From: Vibrio barjaei
Lineage (GTDB): Bacteria; Pseudomonadota; Gammaproteobacteria; Enterobacterales; Vibrionaceae
DNA length: 64,000 nucleotides
Direction of reading: 5' to 3'
Assembly (NCBI RefSeq): GCF_001639065.2
Contig: NZ_LQXO02000023.1
Coordinates: 110,427 to 174,426, forward strand
Shown: in pieces, positions 43,416 through 51,931 of the stretch
Layout: every line of letters starts with the position of its first letter
Numbering within the stretch: the stretch's first letter is position 1
Position numbers and translations under genes: made by a program
The notes under the pieces: generated by a model
Told to the model about the DNA's origin: nothing
The model's database searches: none
The model's input: only the letters and a program-made list of their open reading frames with translations

Positions 43416-43631
43416 ATGAATCGTATTAATCCAGCGAAACTACGAAACAGTAAATGGACGGCGACTAAGCCGCTTAATAGAGAAAAGCATTTTCTAGTGT
43501 CAGAAGTCGAGTTTGAAGAGGATGGGATCGTTATGTCATGCAAGCTTGAAGCCGTGCTGTCTCATAACGAATATTCGATTGATTGGACAGAGTTAAAAGA
43601 CAGCGATAAGTGGCTTCAAGGATGGAAATAG
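43416..43631 (+). CDS. Small Trp-rich TIGR02450-family protein
   Basis: 71 residues. The NPAKLRNSKWTATKPLNREKHFLVS block followed by spaced tryptophans (SIDWTELKDSDKWLQGWK) is the conserved pattern of this family of short bacterial proteins, whose function is unknown. Convergent with pncB 22 bases away. Confidence 0.85.
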   Translation: MNRINPAKLRNSKWTATKPLNREKHFLVSEVEFEEDGIVMSCKLEAVLSHNEYSIDWTELKDSDKWLQGWK

Positions 43632-43653
43632 CGGAGTAGTTGAAGGCGTGCCC

Positions 43654-44889
43654 TTACGCCGCAAATTTACTTTGTACACCGAAGCTTTTTTTTAATTCAG
43701 CTAAAAATTCTTCATCTTCACACATGGCTTTTTCAGGCTCGTCGCTGATTTTAGCAACGGGAAGACCATTGCATTCAGCCATTTTGACGACAATAGACAG
43801 AGGCTGATATTGCACAGAGTCTTGTTGCCAATTGCCCATGTCATTGGCTAGGAATGTACCTATGCCAAAGCTGATATTCGCACGGCCGGCGAAGTACTCA
43901 CATATGTCGAGAGCGTCAGCAAAATTTAATCCATCGGTGAAGATTAAGATTTTTGACATTGGATCGATACCAAGGGACTGGTAATGCGCGATCATTTTGT
44001 CACCCCATTCAAAAGGATTGCCTGAATCATGACGTACGCCAGCGTAGTCAGTAGCTCGCTCTACGTTGAAGTCCTTCAAAAAGGCATCAATACCAATCGT
44101 ATCAGTAAGCGCAATACCAAGTTTTCCATTAAACGTAGACTGCCAAAGGTCTAGAGCAACTTGTTGGGACTTCTGTGGTTCCACTAGTGCTTGATGCGCC
44201 ATAAACCATTCATGTGCCACGGTACCAATTGGCGTGAGGCCTAGCTCTTTTGCTAGTTGATAGTTGCTTGTGCCACTCATTAGTGCAGGAGCATGTTGCT
44301 TGAAGTAGCTCACCACCTCGCGCTGAACCGGCGCGCTAAATCGACGACGGCTACCCATTTCAGAAAACTGAAAATTATCAATGGAACGTTTCGTCAGCTC
44401 GGATTTTATTGCAGTGACTTTTTGTTCAAGCGTAGTCGCGAACTGCGAGTAAGGAATTGCGTTCCAACGTTGGCGACTGCGTAGTTCTGAGATGATGCTC
44501 ATCACCAAGGTTTCGTAAAGAATGGTTTCGTGCCAAATGCCGTTGATAGAAACACTGAGCTGCTCATCAGTCTTAGATACCTTCACTTGGCGCTTAGGTG
44601 CAAATGCGAAGTCAGACAGATAGGTGAGGAAGTTATCGTTGAGATAAGGGGCTTGAGTTTTTAAATAAGCAATGTCGTCGGTCGTAAATCGACATTCAGA
44701 AAGAGCGTTTATCTCTTTTTCAATAAGGGATTGGAGGTCTGATAAATCTTCATTTGATCGAACAATAAGTTCGTAACGCACGCGCGTCTGCGGGTAATGC
44801 GTGAACGCTGCAAACATCATATTGATTTTGTATACGTCTAGATCGAGTGCGCTTTGAATAATACGATCGTTGAAAAGTGAGCCTGACAT
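43654..44889 (-). CDS. pncB: Nicotinate phosphoribosyltransferase
   Basis: 411 residues, typical of proteobacterial PncB. DVYKINMMFAAFTHYPQTRVRYEL near the start, MGSRRRFSAPVQREV with the substrate-site region, GTVAHEWFMAHQAL with the autophosphorylated histidine region, and GVRHDSGNPFEWGDKMIAHYQ. It converts nicotinate and PRPP to nicotinate mononucleotide with ATP. It is divergent from pncA, so both steps of NAD salvage share a control region. Confidence 0.95.
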   Translation of the reverse strand: MSGSLFNDRIIQSALDLDVYKINMMFAAFTHYPQTRVRYELIVRSNEDLSDLQSLIEKEINALSECRFTTDDIAYLKTQAPYLNDNFLTYLSDFAFAPKRQVKVSKTDEQLSVSINGIWHETILYETLVMSIISELRSRQRWNAIPYSQFATTLEQKVTAIKSELTKRSIDNFQFSEMGSRRRFSAPVQREVVSYFKQHAPALMSGTSNYQLAKELGLTPIGTVAHEWFMAHQALVEPQKSQQVALDLWQSTFNGKLGIALTDTIGIDAFLKDFNVERATDYAGVRHDSGNPFEWGDKMIAHYQSLGIDPMSKILIFTDGLNFADALDICEYFAGRANISFGIGTFLANDMGNWQQDSVQYQPLSIVVKMAECNGLPVAKISDEPEKAMCEDEEFLAELKKSFGVQSKFAA

Positions 44890-45005
44890 CCGGCATTCCT
44901 ACTGTGTTACTAGGATTGATAAAGAAATGGCACTCTAGATAAGGCAGAGAAAATTGTCAAATACCCTGTTGGGTGAAGACGCTATTCGTAAAGGACGTGT
45001 GTTAT

Positions 45006-45026
45006 CTATTTACTTAAGTATGATAG
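45006..45026. promoter_or_regulatory. Palindrome in the pncB/pncA divergent region
   Basis: A perfect 10-bp palindrome TACTTAAGTA (45011-45020) is flanked by CTAT on the left and ATAG on the right. Position between two NAD-salvage genes suggests an NrtR/NadQ-like operator, but no such regulator gene is in the window. Confidence 0.35.
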
Positions 45027-45072
45027 AGAGTATTACCGTTTAAACCCTAGACGAATCGTGAAGGAAGTCACC

Positions 45073-45741
45073 ATGTCTTTGACCACTACACAACTCTTTA
45101 AATCCCAAACTGCGTCCATTGATGTGGACCCTCAAAAAGGATTTAGCGAGCTGTGTCCTGATGAATTGCCGGTGCAAGGCGCGCTAGAGATTGTTACAGA
45201 GTTGGTAAACAATCATAGTAAAGCTGCGTTAAAACTGGTTTCTCGAGATATGCACCCTCCTGGCGCTGCTTGGGAGGCGGAAACGCCGGAGCGTATGCTG
45301 GAACCGGTTGGATTACCTGAGGTCGACATCAAATGGAATCCTCACTGTGTGGTGGGAACGGAAGGCGTAGAGTTGCTGCCAGGACTGCCAGCGATTCGTG
45401 ACTATGATTTTCAGATCAATAAAGGTATCGATCCAGATGCTCATCCTTATGGCGCATTTTATCACGATCAAGCTGATACATTATCAACGGGAGGGATTGA
45501 GTTTTTACATTCTCAACAGATTAAGAATGTGATTGTTGGTGGCTTGGCTCTGGACTTCTGTGTGAAAAAGTCTGTTGAACAGCTCGTTGATGCAGGCTTT
45601 AACGTGATTCTGAACTTAGCTTCGACGCGCGCAGTATTTCCTGACAATGTGCAGGAAGTCATCGAGCACCTTGTCAGTCAGGGTGTGAGAGTTGTGGAGG
45701 ACTCAGACTCCATCCAGTTATTGGATATTTTACATGCCTGA
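45073..45741 (+). CDS. pncA: Nicotinamidase-like isochorismatase-family hydrolase
   Basis: About 222 residues from ATG 45073 (AAGGAAG upstream; an in-frame GTG at 45058 precedes that site). The catalytic Asp lies in [21 protein letters not shown], the lysine probably in [19 protein letters not shown], and the nucleophile Cys in [17 protein letters not shown]. Predicted reaction: nicotinamide to nicotinate plus ammonia, which PncB then uses. The active-site segments diverge from E. coli PncA, so another amide substrate is possible, but the divergent pairing with pncB supports the call. Confidence 0.85.
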   Translation: MSLTTTQLFKSQTASIDVDPQKGFSELCPDELPVQGALEIVTELVNNHSKAALKLVSRDMHPPGAAWEAETPERMLEPVGLPEVDIKWNPHCVVGTEGVELLPGLPAIRDYDFQINKGIDPDAHPYGAFYHDQADTLSTGGIEFLHSQQIKNVIVGGLALDFCVKKSVEQLVDAGFNVILNLASTRAVFPDNVQEVIEHLVSQGVRVVEDSDSIQLLDILHA

Positions 45742-46066
45742 ACTAAAGACAATGGGGCTGTTCTTCGTCACGGCAGTGGCGGAGATATTAGGCTGCTATC
45801 TGCCTTACTTGTGGTTAAAAGAAGGGAAGTCAATTTGGTTGTTTGTCCCTGCCGCGATTTGTCTTGGGTTGTTCGCTTGGCTTCTTTCTTTGCACCCTAC
45901 GGCGGCTGGTAGAGTGTACGCCGCATACGGCGGCGTTTATATTTTCGTTGCAATATTGTGGCTTTGGCTTGTTGACGGCATTCGTCCAACCATGTGGGAT
46001 ATTGTCGGCGTATTGGTTGCATTACTTGGTATGGCAATCATCATGTTTGCCCCTAGAAACATTTAG
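45734..46066 (+). CDS. UPF0060/YnfA-family small membrane protein
   Basis: About 110 residues with four helices ([88 protein letters not shown]). Signature: [16 protein letters not shown] and [18 protein letters not shown] 45734 overlaps the pncA stop by eight bases; ATG 45752 is an alternative. Distantly related to small multidrug transporters; function unknown. Confidence 0.85.
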   Translation: MPELKTMGLFFVTAVAEILGCYLPYLWLKEGKSIWLFVPAAICLGLFAWLLSLHPTAAGRVYAAYGGVYIFVAILWLWLVDGIRPTMWDIVGVLVALLGMAIIMFAPRNI

Positions 46067-46228
46067 TCTAAGTAACAAGTTGAAAGGAAAGTATTGGCAT
46101 ACCTACTCAGTAGTAGCGTTTAAACACCGTTTAGGAATGGATTGATGAACTTAGGCAATAATGGCGTTAACCAATGTCGTGTTATCTGATACACTCGCGA
46201 CCCCTAAATAATACCTGTTGGCGAATTT

Positions 46229-47521
46229 ATGACAGACAAGACTTTACTTGATGCTTCCGAAGATGTGACTTCGTTTGATTCTTTTGCTTTTAGTAGCACA
46301 ATTCATCAAAATCTAACTGCGTTGAACTATGAGTCGCCAACACCTATTCAAGTACGTGCCATTCCACATGTTCTTGATGGCAAAGATATCTTAGCTGGAG
46401 CACAAACAGGCACGGGAAAAACTGCGGCGTTTGGGCTTCCTTTGATTCACAAACTTGCTCAAGAACCTAATGAGCGGGAGTCTAACTCAAAAGTTATTCG
46501 TTCTTTAGTACTCACTCCAACAAGAGAACTTGCACAACAGGTGTTTGATAGCTTAGTACCGTTAGCAAAAGACACTGGGCTTAAAGTAGTCGTCGCTTAC
46601 GGTGGCACAAGTATGGGCGTACAAACTAAAAACCTAGTTGGTGGTGCTGACATCTTGGTAGCAACACCAGGGCGTCTTTTGGATCACCAACATAACCGCA
46701 ATATCACTTTATCTGAATGCGAATATCTTATTTTGGACGAAGCTGACCGTATGTTAGATATGGGATTCATGCCAGATTTGAATCGTATTCTCAAGCGCTT
46801 ACCAAAAGAACGCCAAAATATGATGTTCTCAGCAACATTTGAACAGCGTATCAAAACGCTGGCTCATCGTATTATGAATGAGCCGGTCGAAGTTCAAGTC
46901 ACCCCTGCGAACTCGACGGCAGATACCGTAAAACAGATGGTTTATCCCGTCGACAAAAAACGTAAACATGAACTGCTGGCGTACTTAATTGGCTCTCGCA
47001 ATTGGCAACAGGTATTGGTGTTTACCAAAACAAAGCAGGGTAGTGATGCACTCGCAAAAGAGCTTAAGCTCGATGGTATCAATGCGGTTTCAATCAATGG
47101 TGATAAGAGCCAAGGAGCGCGTCAAAAAGCGTTGGATGATTTTAAATCAGGAAAAGTACGAGCATTGATTGCAACGGATGTTGCGGCTCGTGGACTAGAT
47201 ATTCAGCAGCTGGAGCAAGTTGTGAACTTTGAGCTGCCGTATAAAGCGGAAGACTATATCCATCGTATTGGACGAACAGGTCGAGCGGGGCATGCGGGTT
47301 TTGCAGTATCGTTAATGAGTCACGATGAGCAGTATCTTCTGGAAGCAATAGAGCGTTTGCTAGAAACGCGATTACCACAAGAGTGGTTGGCAGGCTTTGA
47401 ACCAAGTCCGGCCTCTGAAGTCGAACCTGATCGTGCACCTCGCCGTAAAGGTCGAGGGGCGGATAAACGTAAGATGAAAGCCAAGCTTAAGATTCATGCC
47501 AATCGTGGTAAAAAACGTTAA
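46229..47521 (+). CDS. DEAD-box RNA helicase (RhlE/SrmB type)
   Basis: 430 residues. Ordered motifs: Q motif (ALNYESPTPIQ), I AGAQTGTGKTAAF, Ia PTRELAQQV, Ib ATPGRLLD, II LDEADRMLDMGF, III SATFEQR, IV LVFTKTKQGSD, V ATDVAARGLDIQQ, VI YIHRIGRTGRAG. The C-terminal 45 residues are strongly basic (RAPRRKGRGADKRKMKAK), as in ribosome-assembly helicases. The upstream 160 bases hold its promoter. It is followed by a strong terminator. The exact paralogue (RhlE or SrmB) cannot be decided by eye. Confidence 0.92.
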   Translation: MTDKTLLDASEDVTSFDSFAFSSTIHQNLTALNYESPTPIQVRAIPHVLDGKDILAGAQTGTGKTAAFGLPLIHKLAQEPNERESNSKVIRSLVLTPTRELAQQVFDSLVPLAKDTGLKVVVAYGGTSMGVQTKNLVGGADILVATPGRLLDHQHNRNITLSECEYLILDEADRMLDMGFMPDLNRILKRLPKERQNMMFSATFEQRIKTLAHRIMNEPVEVQVTPANSTADTVKQMVYPVDKKRKHELLAYLIGSRNWQQVLVFTKTKQGSDALAKELKLDGINAVSINGDKSQGARQKALDDFKSGKVRALIATDVAARGLDIQQLEQVVNFELPYKAEDYIHRIGRTGRAGHAGFAVSLMSHDEQYLLEAIERLLETRLPQEWLAGFEPSPASEVEPDRAPRRKGRGADKRKMKAKLKIHANRGKKR

Positions 47522-47533
47522 TTTACCTCAAAG

Positions 47534-47572
47534 AAAATAAGGGTAAGAATTTAACTTCTTCCCTTATTTTTC
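47534..47572 (+). terminator. Terminator after the helicase gene
   Basis: Long stem: AAAATAAGGG (47534-47543) with CCCTTATTTT (47561-47570), extended by AAGAA/TTCTT, then T residues. Confidence 0.85.
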
Positions 47573-47635
47573 AAATAGATATCAGTTACAATCCCGCCAC
47601 TATTTCCTCACGCAATTTTATCGCAAAGTAACCCA

Positions 47636-47983
47636 ATGACATCACCTCAACCCCCCCAAAACCTTCACGATAAATACCATGCACACGTCTACTTTGATCT
47701 ATCTTCTCTAGAAATGGCTACCGTGTTAAGTGAAACCATTACAGAAAAGTTTGGTCTACATGTCGGAAGAATACATCAAAAGCCTGTTGGGCCTCATACG
47801 AAATGGAGCTTCCAGATTTTGTTCTTTCGTGAAGACTTTGATGCACTTATCCCTTGGCTTGATGTTGTTAGAGGCGAACTCAGTGTTCTAGTACACGCCG
47901 ACACTGACGATGACCTCCTTGATCACACCACTTATGCATATTGGCTAGGTAAAGTAGTGCCTCTTAATCTTGAAGGATTCTAA
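47636..47983 (+). CDS. DOPA 4,5-dioxygenase-family protein
   Basis: 115 residues with the family's histidine pattern: HAHVYFDL near the start, RIHQKPVGPHTKWSFQ in the middle and LVHADTDDDLLDHTTYAYWLG near the end. These histidines form the Fe(II) site in characterised extradiol DOPA dioxygenases. Bacterial members' natural substrates are unknown. Its last four bases overlap the convergent activase gene. Confidence 0.85.
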   Translation: MTSPQPPQNLHDKYHAHVYFDLSSLEMATVLSETITEKFGLHVGRIHQKPVGPHTKWSFQILFFREDFDALIPWLDVVRGELSVLVHADTDDDLLDHTTYAYWLGKVVPLNLEGF

Positions 47984-48945
47984 TTTGCGCTTTCCATACT
48001 GGCGTCTTTCGTTCCAACCGTACAGTGGATACCTCGGCGATTAAAATAGTCGGCAATTTGATTTACCCTTAGTTGAAAGTTATCACGGTCAAAGGCTAGA
48101 TCAGCCATCTTGTATGGCAACCCTAAAGAGCGGTATTTCTCTTCCCCTAAGCGCATAAAGCTAAGCAACTGCAGCGTTTGTACGCGTCCGTTGAGCTCAT
48201 TAATAATGAAATCAGCGGTCGCGGCAATATTCTCATCGTCATCGTTGATCGATGGGATAACTGGGACTCTCAATATGATGGGCTTTTCAGTTTTACTCAA
48301 TGCTCTAAGATTATTAAGGATTTTGCGATTATCGACTCCGGTGCGCGCTTTGTGGCGCTGGCTATCGAGTAGCTTGATATCGGAGATAAATAGATCGGTA
48401 TAGGGAAGGAGCTTTTCTATTCGGTTCCAGTTAGCAAAGAAACTCGACTCTAAACAAGTGTGGATGTTTTCCTGTTTGCATAACCTAAACAACTCCAATA
48501 CAAAGTTGCTCTGTAAAAGGGGCTCTCCACCAGACACAGTTACCCCTCCGCCTGATCGTTGATAAAAGCCTTTGTCTTTGCGGATAGTCTTCATGCACTC
48601 ATCCAAAGTCATGAAACTGCCCCATTGTTTGATTGCTTCTGCAGGACAGTCGTCAGAGCAAGCCATACAGGAAGAGCAAAGGTCACGTTTGACCTCAAAT
48701 AGATAATCATCGGAAAACGTCAACATATTGGGCGATGGACAAACATCTAAACACGTTCCGCAGTGCTGACTTGAGATGCACTGGTTATGGTAGACCCCGA
48801 CTTCTATTCTGCGATTAAAACTCTCCGGGTTTCCACACCAATCACATCGTAGAGGACATCCTTTAAGGAAGAATTCAGTTCGGATCCCTGGGCCGTCGTG
48901 GAGTGTGAAACGCTGTACATTCAATACGGTGGCTTGGTTTGACAC
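47980..48945 (-). CDS. Glycyl-radical-enzyme activating enzyme (radical SAM)
   Basis: About 321 residues from GTG 48945 (GAGG six bases upstream); a TTG at 48957 is in frame but overlaps the ribosome site. The radical-SAM motif CPLRCDWC gives Cys30, Cys34 and Cys37, after FTLHDGPGIRTEFFLKG. A ferredoxin-like insertion carries two further CxnC sets (Cys56/62/65/69 and Cys90/93/96/100) for two extra 4Fe-4S clusters. VSGGEPLLQ is the SAM-binding GGE motif. It abstracts hydrogen from the glycine of the partner encoded directly upstream and works anaerobically. A hairpin separates the two genes. Confidence 0.93.
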   Translation of the reverse strand: MSNQATVLNVQRFTLHDGPGIRTEFFLKGCPLRCDWCGNPESFNRRIEVGVYHNQCISSQHCGTCLDVCPSPNMLTFSDDYLFEVKRDLCSSCMACSDDCPAEAIKQWGSFMTLDECMKTIRKDKGFYQRSGGGVTVSGGEPLLQSNFVLELFRLCKQENIHTCLESSFFANWNRIEKLLPYTDLFISDIKLLDSQRHKARTGVDNRKILNNLRALSKTEKPIILRVPVIPSINDDDENIAATADFIINELNGRVQTLQLLSFMRLGEEKYRSLGLPYKMADLAFDRDNFQLRVNQIADYFNRRGIHCTVGTKDASMESAN

Positions 48946-48966
48946 AAATAACCTCAATTAAGTTAG

Positions 48967-48991
48967 AAGCTGGGCGTTGAATGCCCAGCTT
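48967..48991. other. Intercistronic hairpin between glycyl radical enzyme and activase
   Basis: Perfect 9-bp stem AAGCTGGGC (48967-48975) with 48983-48991 and a 7-base loop; no T-run on the minus strand. It may stabilise the upstream mRNA or reduce activase expression relative to the enzyme. Confidence 0.6.
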
Positions 48992-49017
48992 GACAGTAGT
49001 TGTATATAGGTTATTTG

Positions 49018-51549
49018 TTAGAACCTAAGCTCGGTGCGTTGAATTAAGTCGTCTTGCAAAGGTTTTCCAAGTTCCACGAAATACGCACTGTATCCAGCTA
49101 CTCGTACTAACATGTCTCGGTATAGCTCTGGACTTTTCTGGGCGGCGCGCATTTTGTCCGAACTCATTATATTAAACTGCACGTGCATGCCTTGTTTGGA
49201 GATATATTCGTCAATAAAACTGGCCAGAATATCTCTGCCTTCAATACCTGAAACGGCGTCTTCTGGAAAACGTAAATTGAGCAGAGTGCCATTGGTCGCC
49301 AAGCTATGATCTACCTTCGTGACAGAGTTGACGATAGCGGTCGGGCCTTGCGTATCGTGCGAACCGCCAGCGGTATGGACTGGTCCCATGTTATCAGAGA
49401 TAGGTTCTTCATTTTTTCGACCATCTAACGATGCATTGGTGTATAAGCCCATACCAACGTTCGCATTGACGGTGTAGACGCCAGGACTAAACTTTCCGCC
49501 TCTAGGGTTGATGCGTCCTTTGATATGACGGCAATAGCATTCAAACATAAAGGTGAATAGCTCGTCGGCTTCATCAATGTCGTTGCCATAATGGGGGATC
49601 TTGGAGCTATTGACGAGCGCATACAGCTTTTCATAACCAACCCAATTATTCTTCACAGCATCAAGCAGTTGTTTACCTGTGTATTTCTTGTCATCAAAGA
49701 CTAACTTCTTAATGGTAGAGAGAGAATCGGCGCAAGTCGCTATTCCAGCCGCCTGCGGAGCGGTACCATTATATTTCACACCACCAAACGTCATATCTCG
49801 TCCGGTTTCGATACAACCTTCAAAAAACGCTGAGATATAGGGAGTGGGTTTGACCATACGATGAATTTTGTCGGTGACATTTAAGCAGCTACATAATTGA
49901 TCGCACCAGTACGCAAACTGTTTATCGACACTTTCGAGAACTTGTTCAAATGTTGCGTAAGTTTCTAAACTGCCAGTATCTGGTCCCAGTTGCTGGCCGG
50001 CATTTGGTCCTGAAAGAATTCGTCCACCATTGATGACCATCTCCATCATTTTTGCGGTATTCACGTAGCCAGCGTCCAACCAACCATGCTCTTTGCCAGG
50101 GATTGTAGGTTCAACGCAGCCAACTACAGCGTAATTTCTCGCTTCAGCTAAAGACACGCCTTTACCTAACATAGCTTTTATTGCTGGGGTATCATTGAAC
50201 AATTTAGGGTGACCATAACCGGCTCTAATGCATTCAATCGTCTTAATCTTGAGCTCGTACGGTGTTTTCTCGTGCATTCGAACGCAGACCCAAGGGTTCA
50301 TCATTCGAGTATGCGCTGATGCTTCCAGCATTAACATTGTTAGGTCGTTGGTGGCGTCTTTACCTTCTGAGTCTACTCCACCTAGAGTTAAGCTTTCTCC
50401 ACCAAAACCTCGACCATTGCGAACTTTTACTGTGCCTTTATCTTTGAGCTTAGTTGGGTTGTTCATTTTGACGTAAAGCACTTCAATGAGCTCTAAGATA
50501 AACGACTTTGATACCGCACGTTCATTGACGTCTTTTTGGTAGAATGGAAGTAACCATTGGTCCATTCGACCATAAGAGATAGAGTGACCATTACCCTCAA
50601 TTTGGGTCAAAGTAACGGCAAAATTGAATAACTGAATAGCTTGCCAGAAAGACTGTGGAGCACCACCTGCGATTTGCTGACAGTTGAGGGACATGGTGTG
50701 TAGTTCTTGTTTGCGTTTAGCGTCAGCTTCATGTGCCGCCATTTCAGACGTTAACTGCGCGTACCTCGTAATATAGTGCTTAGCCGCTTCTAAACACACA
50801 ATGGTCGCTTTGTAATAATCTCTCTTATCGCTATAGTCGGGGTCTTGTTTCGACAAGTTCTTTAATGCAGAACTGGCCTGAAAGATCACTCCGTCATAAC
50901 CAAGCGTCATTAGCTTGGTGAAGTCCATGGCAAAATGCCCGATGCCTGCAAAATGGTAATTGTTGGTCTGAAAGACTTTTTCGCCCATATGTGAGCCTTT
51001 CTTTTGGTCGTCATCAAGATGGGCCGTTATGATCTCGTTGGCCGTTTTGCCTTTCCAGTATGCGCATAGCTCCAAAATTTCATTTTTATCCTGCTCACTG
51101 CGTATATAAAATTGATCGTTACTTCGCTCTTCAAAAGGAGAGTGAAGGATTTCGTCAATGATCCAGTCAACGGAGAATTCAGGATAAATAGGTGAGGCCT
51201 TCGCTGGGGCAGCGATCTCCCCTAGAATTAGTTCGTCATCATAAACGTGTAGTGTGCAGTTATGGAGTATGTTCTGGAATGCAAAAGCAGCCTGCAGTAT
51301 ACGTGGTAAGGTTTCATTCTCTCGATATGCTTCGGTAACAAGACGAAGACGTTCAACGTCGATATCATACGACCTATCTAGGAAGGTCTGTCTTAATTGA
51401 TTGACTCGAGGGAAAGGGGACCAATCGGCATGATCCACTTGGTATCCTAACCCATAAACCTTATCAAACTCTTCGATTCCCCTTGCTGACGTGTGCTGAT
51501 GAGCCAGTGTTTCAAACAACTGCTCCGACTCTAACTGGAAGTGATCCAT
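49018..51549 (-). CDS. Glycyl radical enzyme, diol-dehydratase/DHPS-lyase type
   Basis: 843 residues, full length. The thiyl cysteine is Cys478 in VVGCVEP, with Glu480; the radical glycine is Gly819 in VRVAGYSAYF. There is a single active-site cysteine, not the pair seen in pyruvate formate-lyase. From memory of C. butyricum glycerol dehydratase (His164, His281, Ser282, Cys433, Glu435, Asp447), matching residues appear here: His205, His322, Ser323, Cys478, Glu480, Asp492, with equal spacing for the first pair and for Cys-Asp. This favours dehydration of a vicinal diol (glycerol, 1,2-propanediol or DHPS as in HpfG). DHPS sulfolyase (HpsG) is the main alternative. Its promoter copies the yihV promoter, so DHPS is the likeliest substrate. 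Confidence 0.85.
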   Translation of the reverse strand: MDHFQLESEQLFETLAHQHTSARGIEEFDKVYGLGYQVDHADWSPFPRVNQLRQTFLDRSYDIDVERLRLVTEAYRENETLPRILQAAFAFQNILHNCTLHVYDDELILGEIAAPAKASPIYPEFSVDWIIDEILHSPFEERSNDQFYIRSEQDKNEILELCAYWKGKTANEIITAHLDDDQKKGSHMGEKVFQTNNYHFAGIGHFAMDFTKLMTLGYDGVIFQASSALKNLSKQDPDYSDKRDYYKATIVCLEAAKHYITRYAQLTSEMAAHEADAKRKQELHTMSLNCQQIAGGAPQSFWQAIQLFNFAVTLTQIEGNGHSISYGRMDQWLLPFYQKDVNERAVSKSFILELIEVLYVKMNNPTKLKDKGTVKVRNGRGFGGESLTLGGVDSEGKDATNDLTMLMLEASAHTRMMNPWVCVRMHEKTPYELKIKTIECIRAGYGHPKLFNDTPAIKAMLGKGVSLAEARNYAVVGCVEPTIPGKEHGWLDAGYVNTAKMMEMVINGGRILSGPNAGQQLGPDTGSLETYATFEQVLESVDKQFAYWCDQLCSCLNVTDKIHRMVKPTPYISAFFEGCIETGRDMTFGGVKYNGTAPQAAGIATCADSLSTIKKLVFDDKKYTGKQLLDAVKNNWVGYEKLYALVNSSKIPHYGNDIDEADELFTFMFECYCRHIKGRINPRGGKFSPGVYTVNANVGMGLYTNASLDGRKNEEPISDNMGPVHTAGGSHDTQGPTAIVNSVTKVDHSLATNGTLLNLRFPEDAVSGIEGRDILASFIDEYISKQGMHVQFNIMSSDKMRAAQKSPELYRDMLVRVAGYSAYFVELGKPLQDDLIQRTELRF

Positions 51550-51931
51550 TGTTTACCTCATAAATTTAAATACGATGAATTCGTTAACAGTTTCTAATCG
51601 ATACTTCTCTAAAGGCTTCCATTCTGAAGGTCGATGATTGCTCGTGTTTATCCGCTACGACGGATTGTCTACAAGGAGCTGAAGGGAAGGCTGGCTGGGA
51701 TGAGTGCCTCTTAAAAAACACCTTCGGTCTTATAGACGCTTTTGAGTGAGCATTTTGTTCAAAACTGTATGGATATGGTCATTATAAGGAGATGTACGTC
51801 CTGTTCTGAGAAAATAGTCACACTAACGAATCTAAATGTACATAAAACAACAAAATGTGACACGAGTAATGGTTATTAAATTTCATGAGTCTATAGTGTG
51901 AAGAACTTTTAACGGCTGAATAACAGGACAT
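51550..51931. promoter_or_regulatory. Divergent glycyl-radical-enzyme/tauE-type promoter sharing the yih operator
   Basis: The 42-base block 51840-51881 matches 6454-6495 at 37 positions, including 23 identical bases at its start and TGGTTATTAAAT (51870-51881) after the same 7-base gap. TATAGT (51892-51897) lies at the same distance as in the yihU promoter. CATTATAAGGA at 51780-51790, which gives TATAAT on the minus strand, is also shared, one base off in spacing. The rest of the 380-base gap shows no gene. Confidence 0.75.

Noticed and set aside
47142..47438. Long reverse-strand open frame inside the helicase gene (and similar antisense frames in the yih, dha and radical-enzyme genes)
   Set aside because: Each lies entirely opposite a well-supported conserved gene and shows no ribosome site or recognisable domain.
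49018..51549. Annotation as pyruvate formate-lyase
   Set aside because: Pyruvate formate-lyase has two adjacent active-site cysteines. Here there is a single cysteine in GCVEP, with diol-dehydratase-like residues around it.
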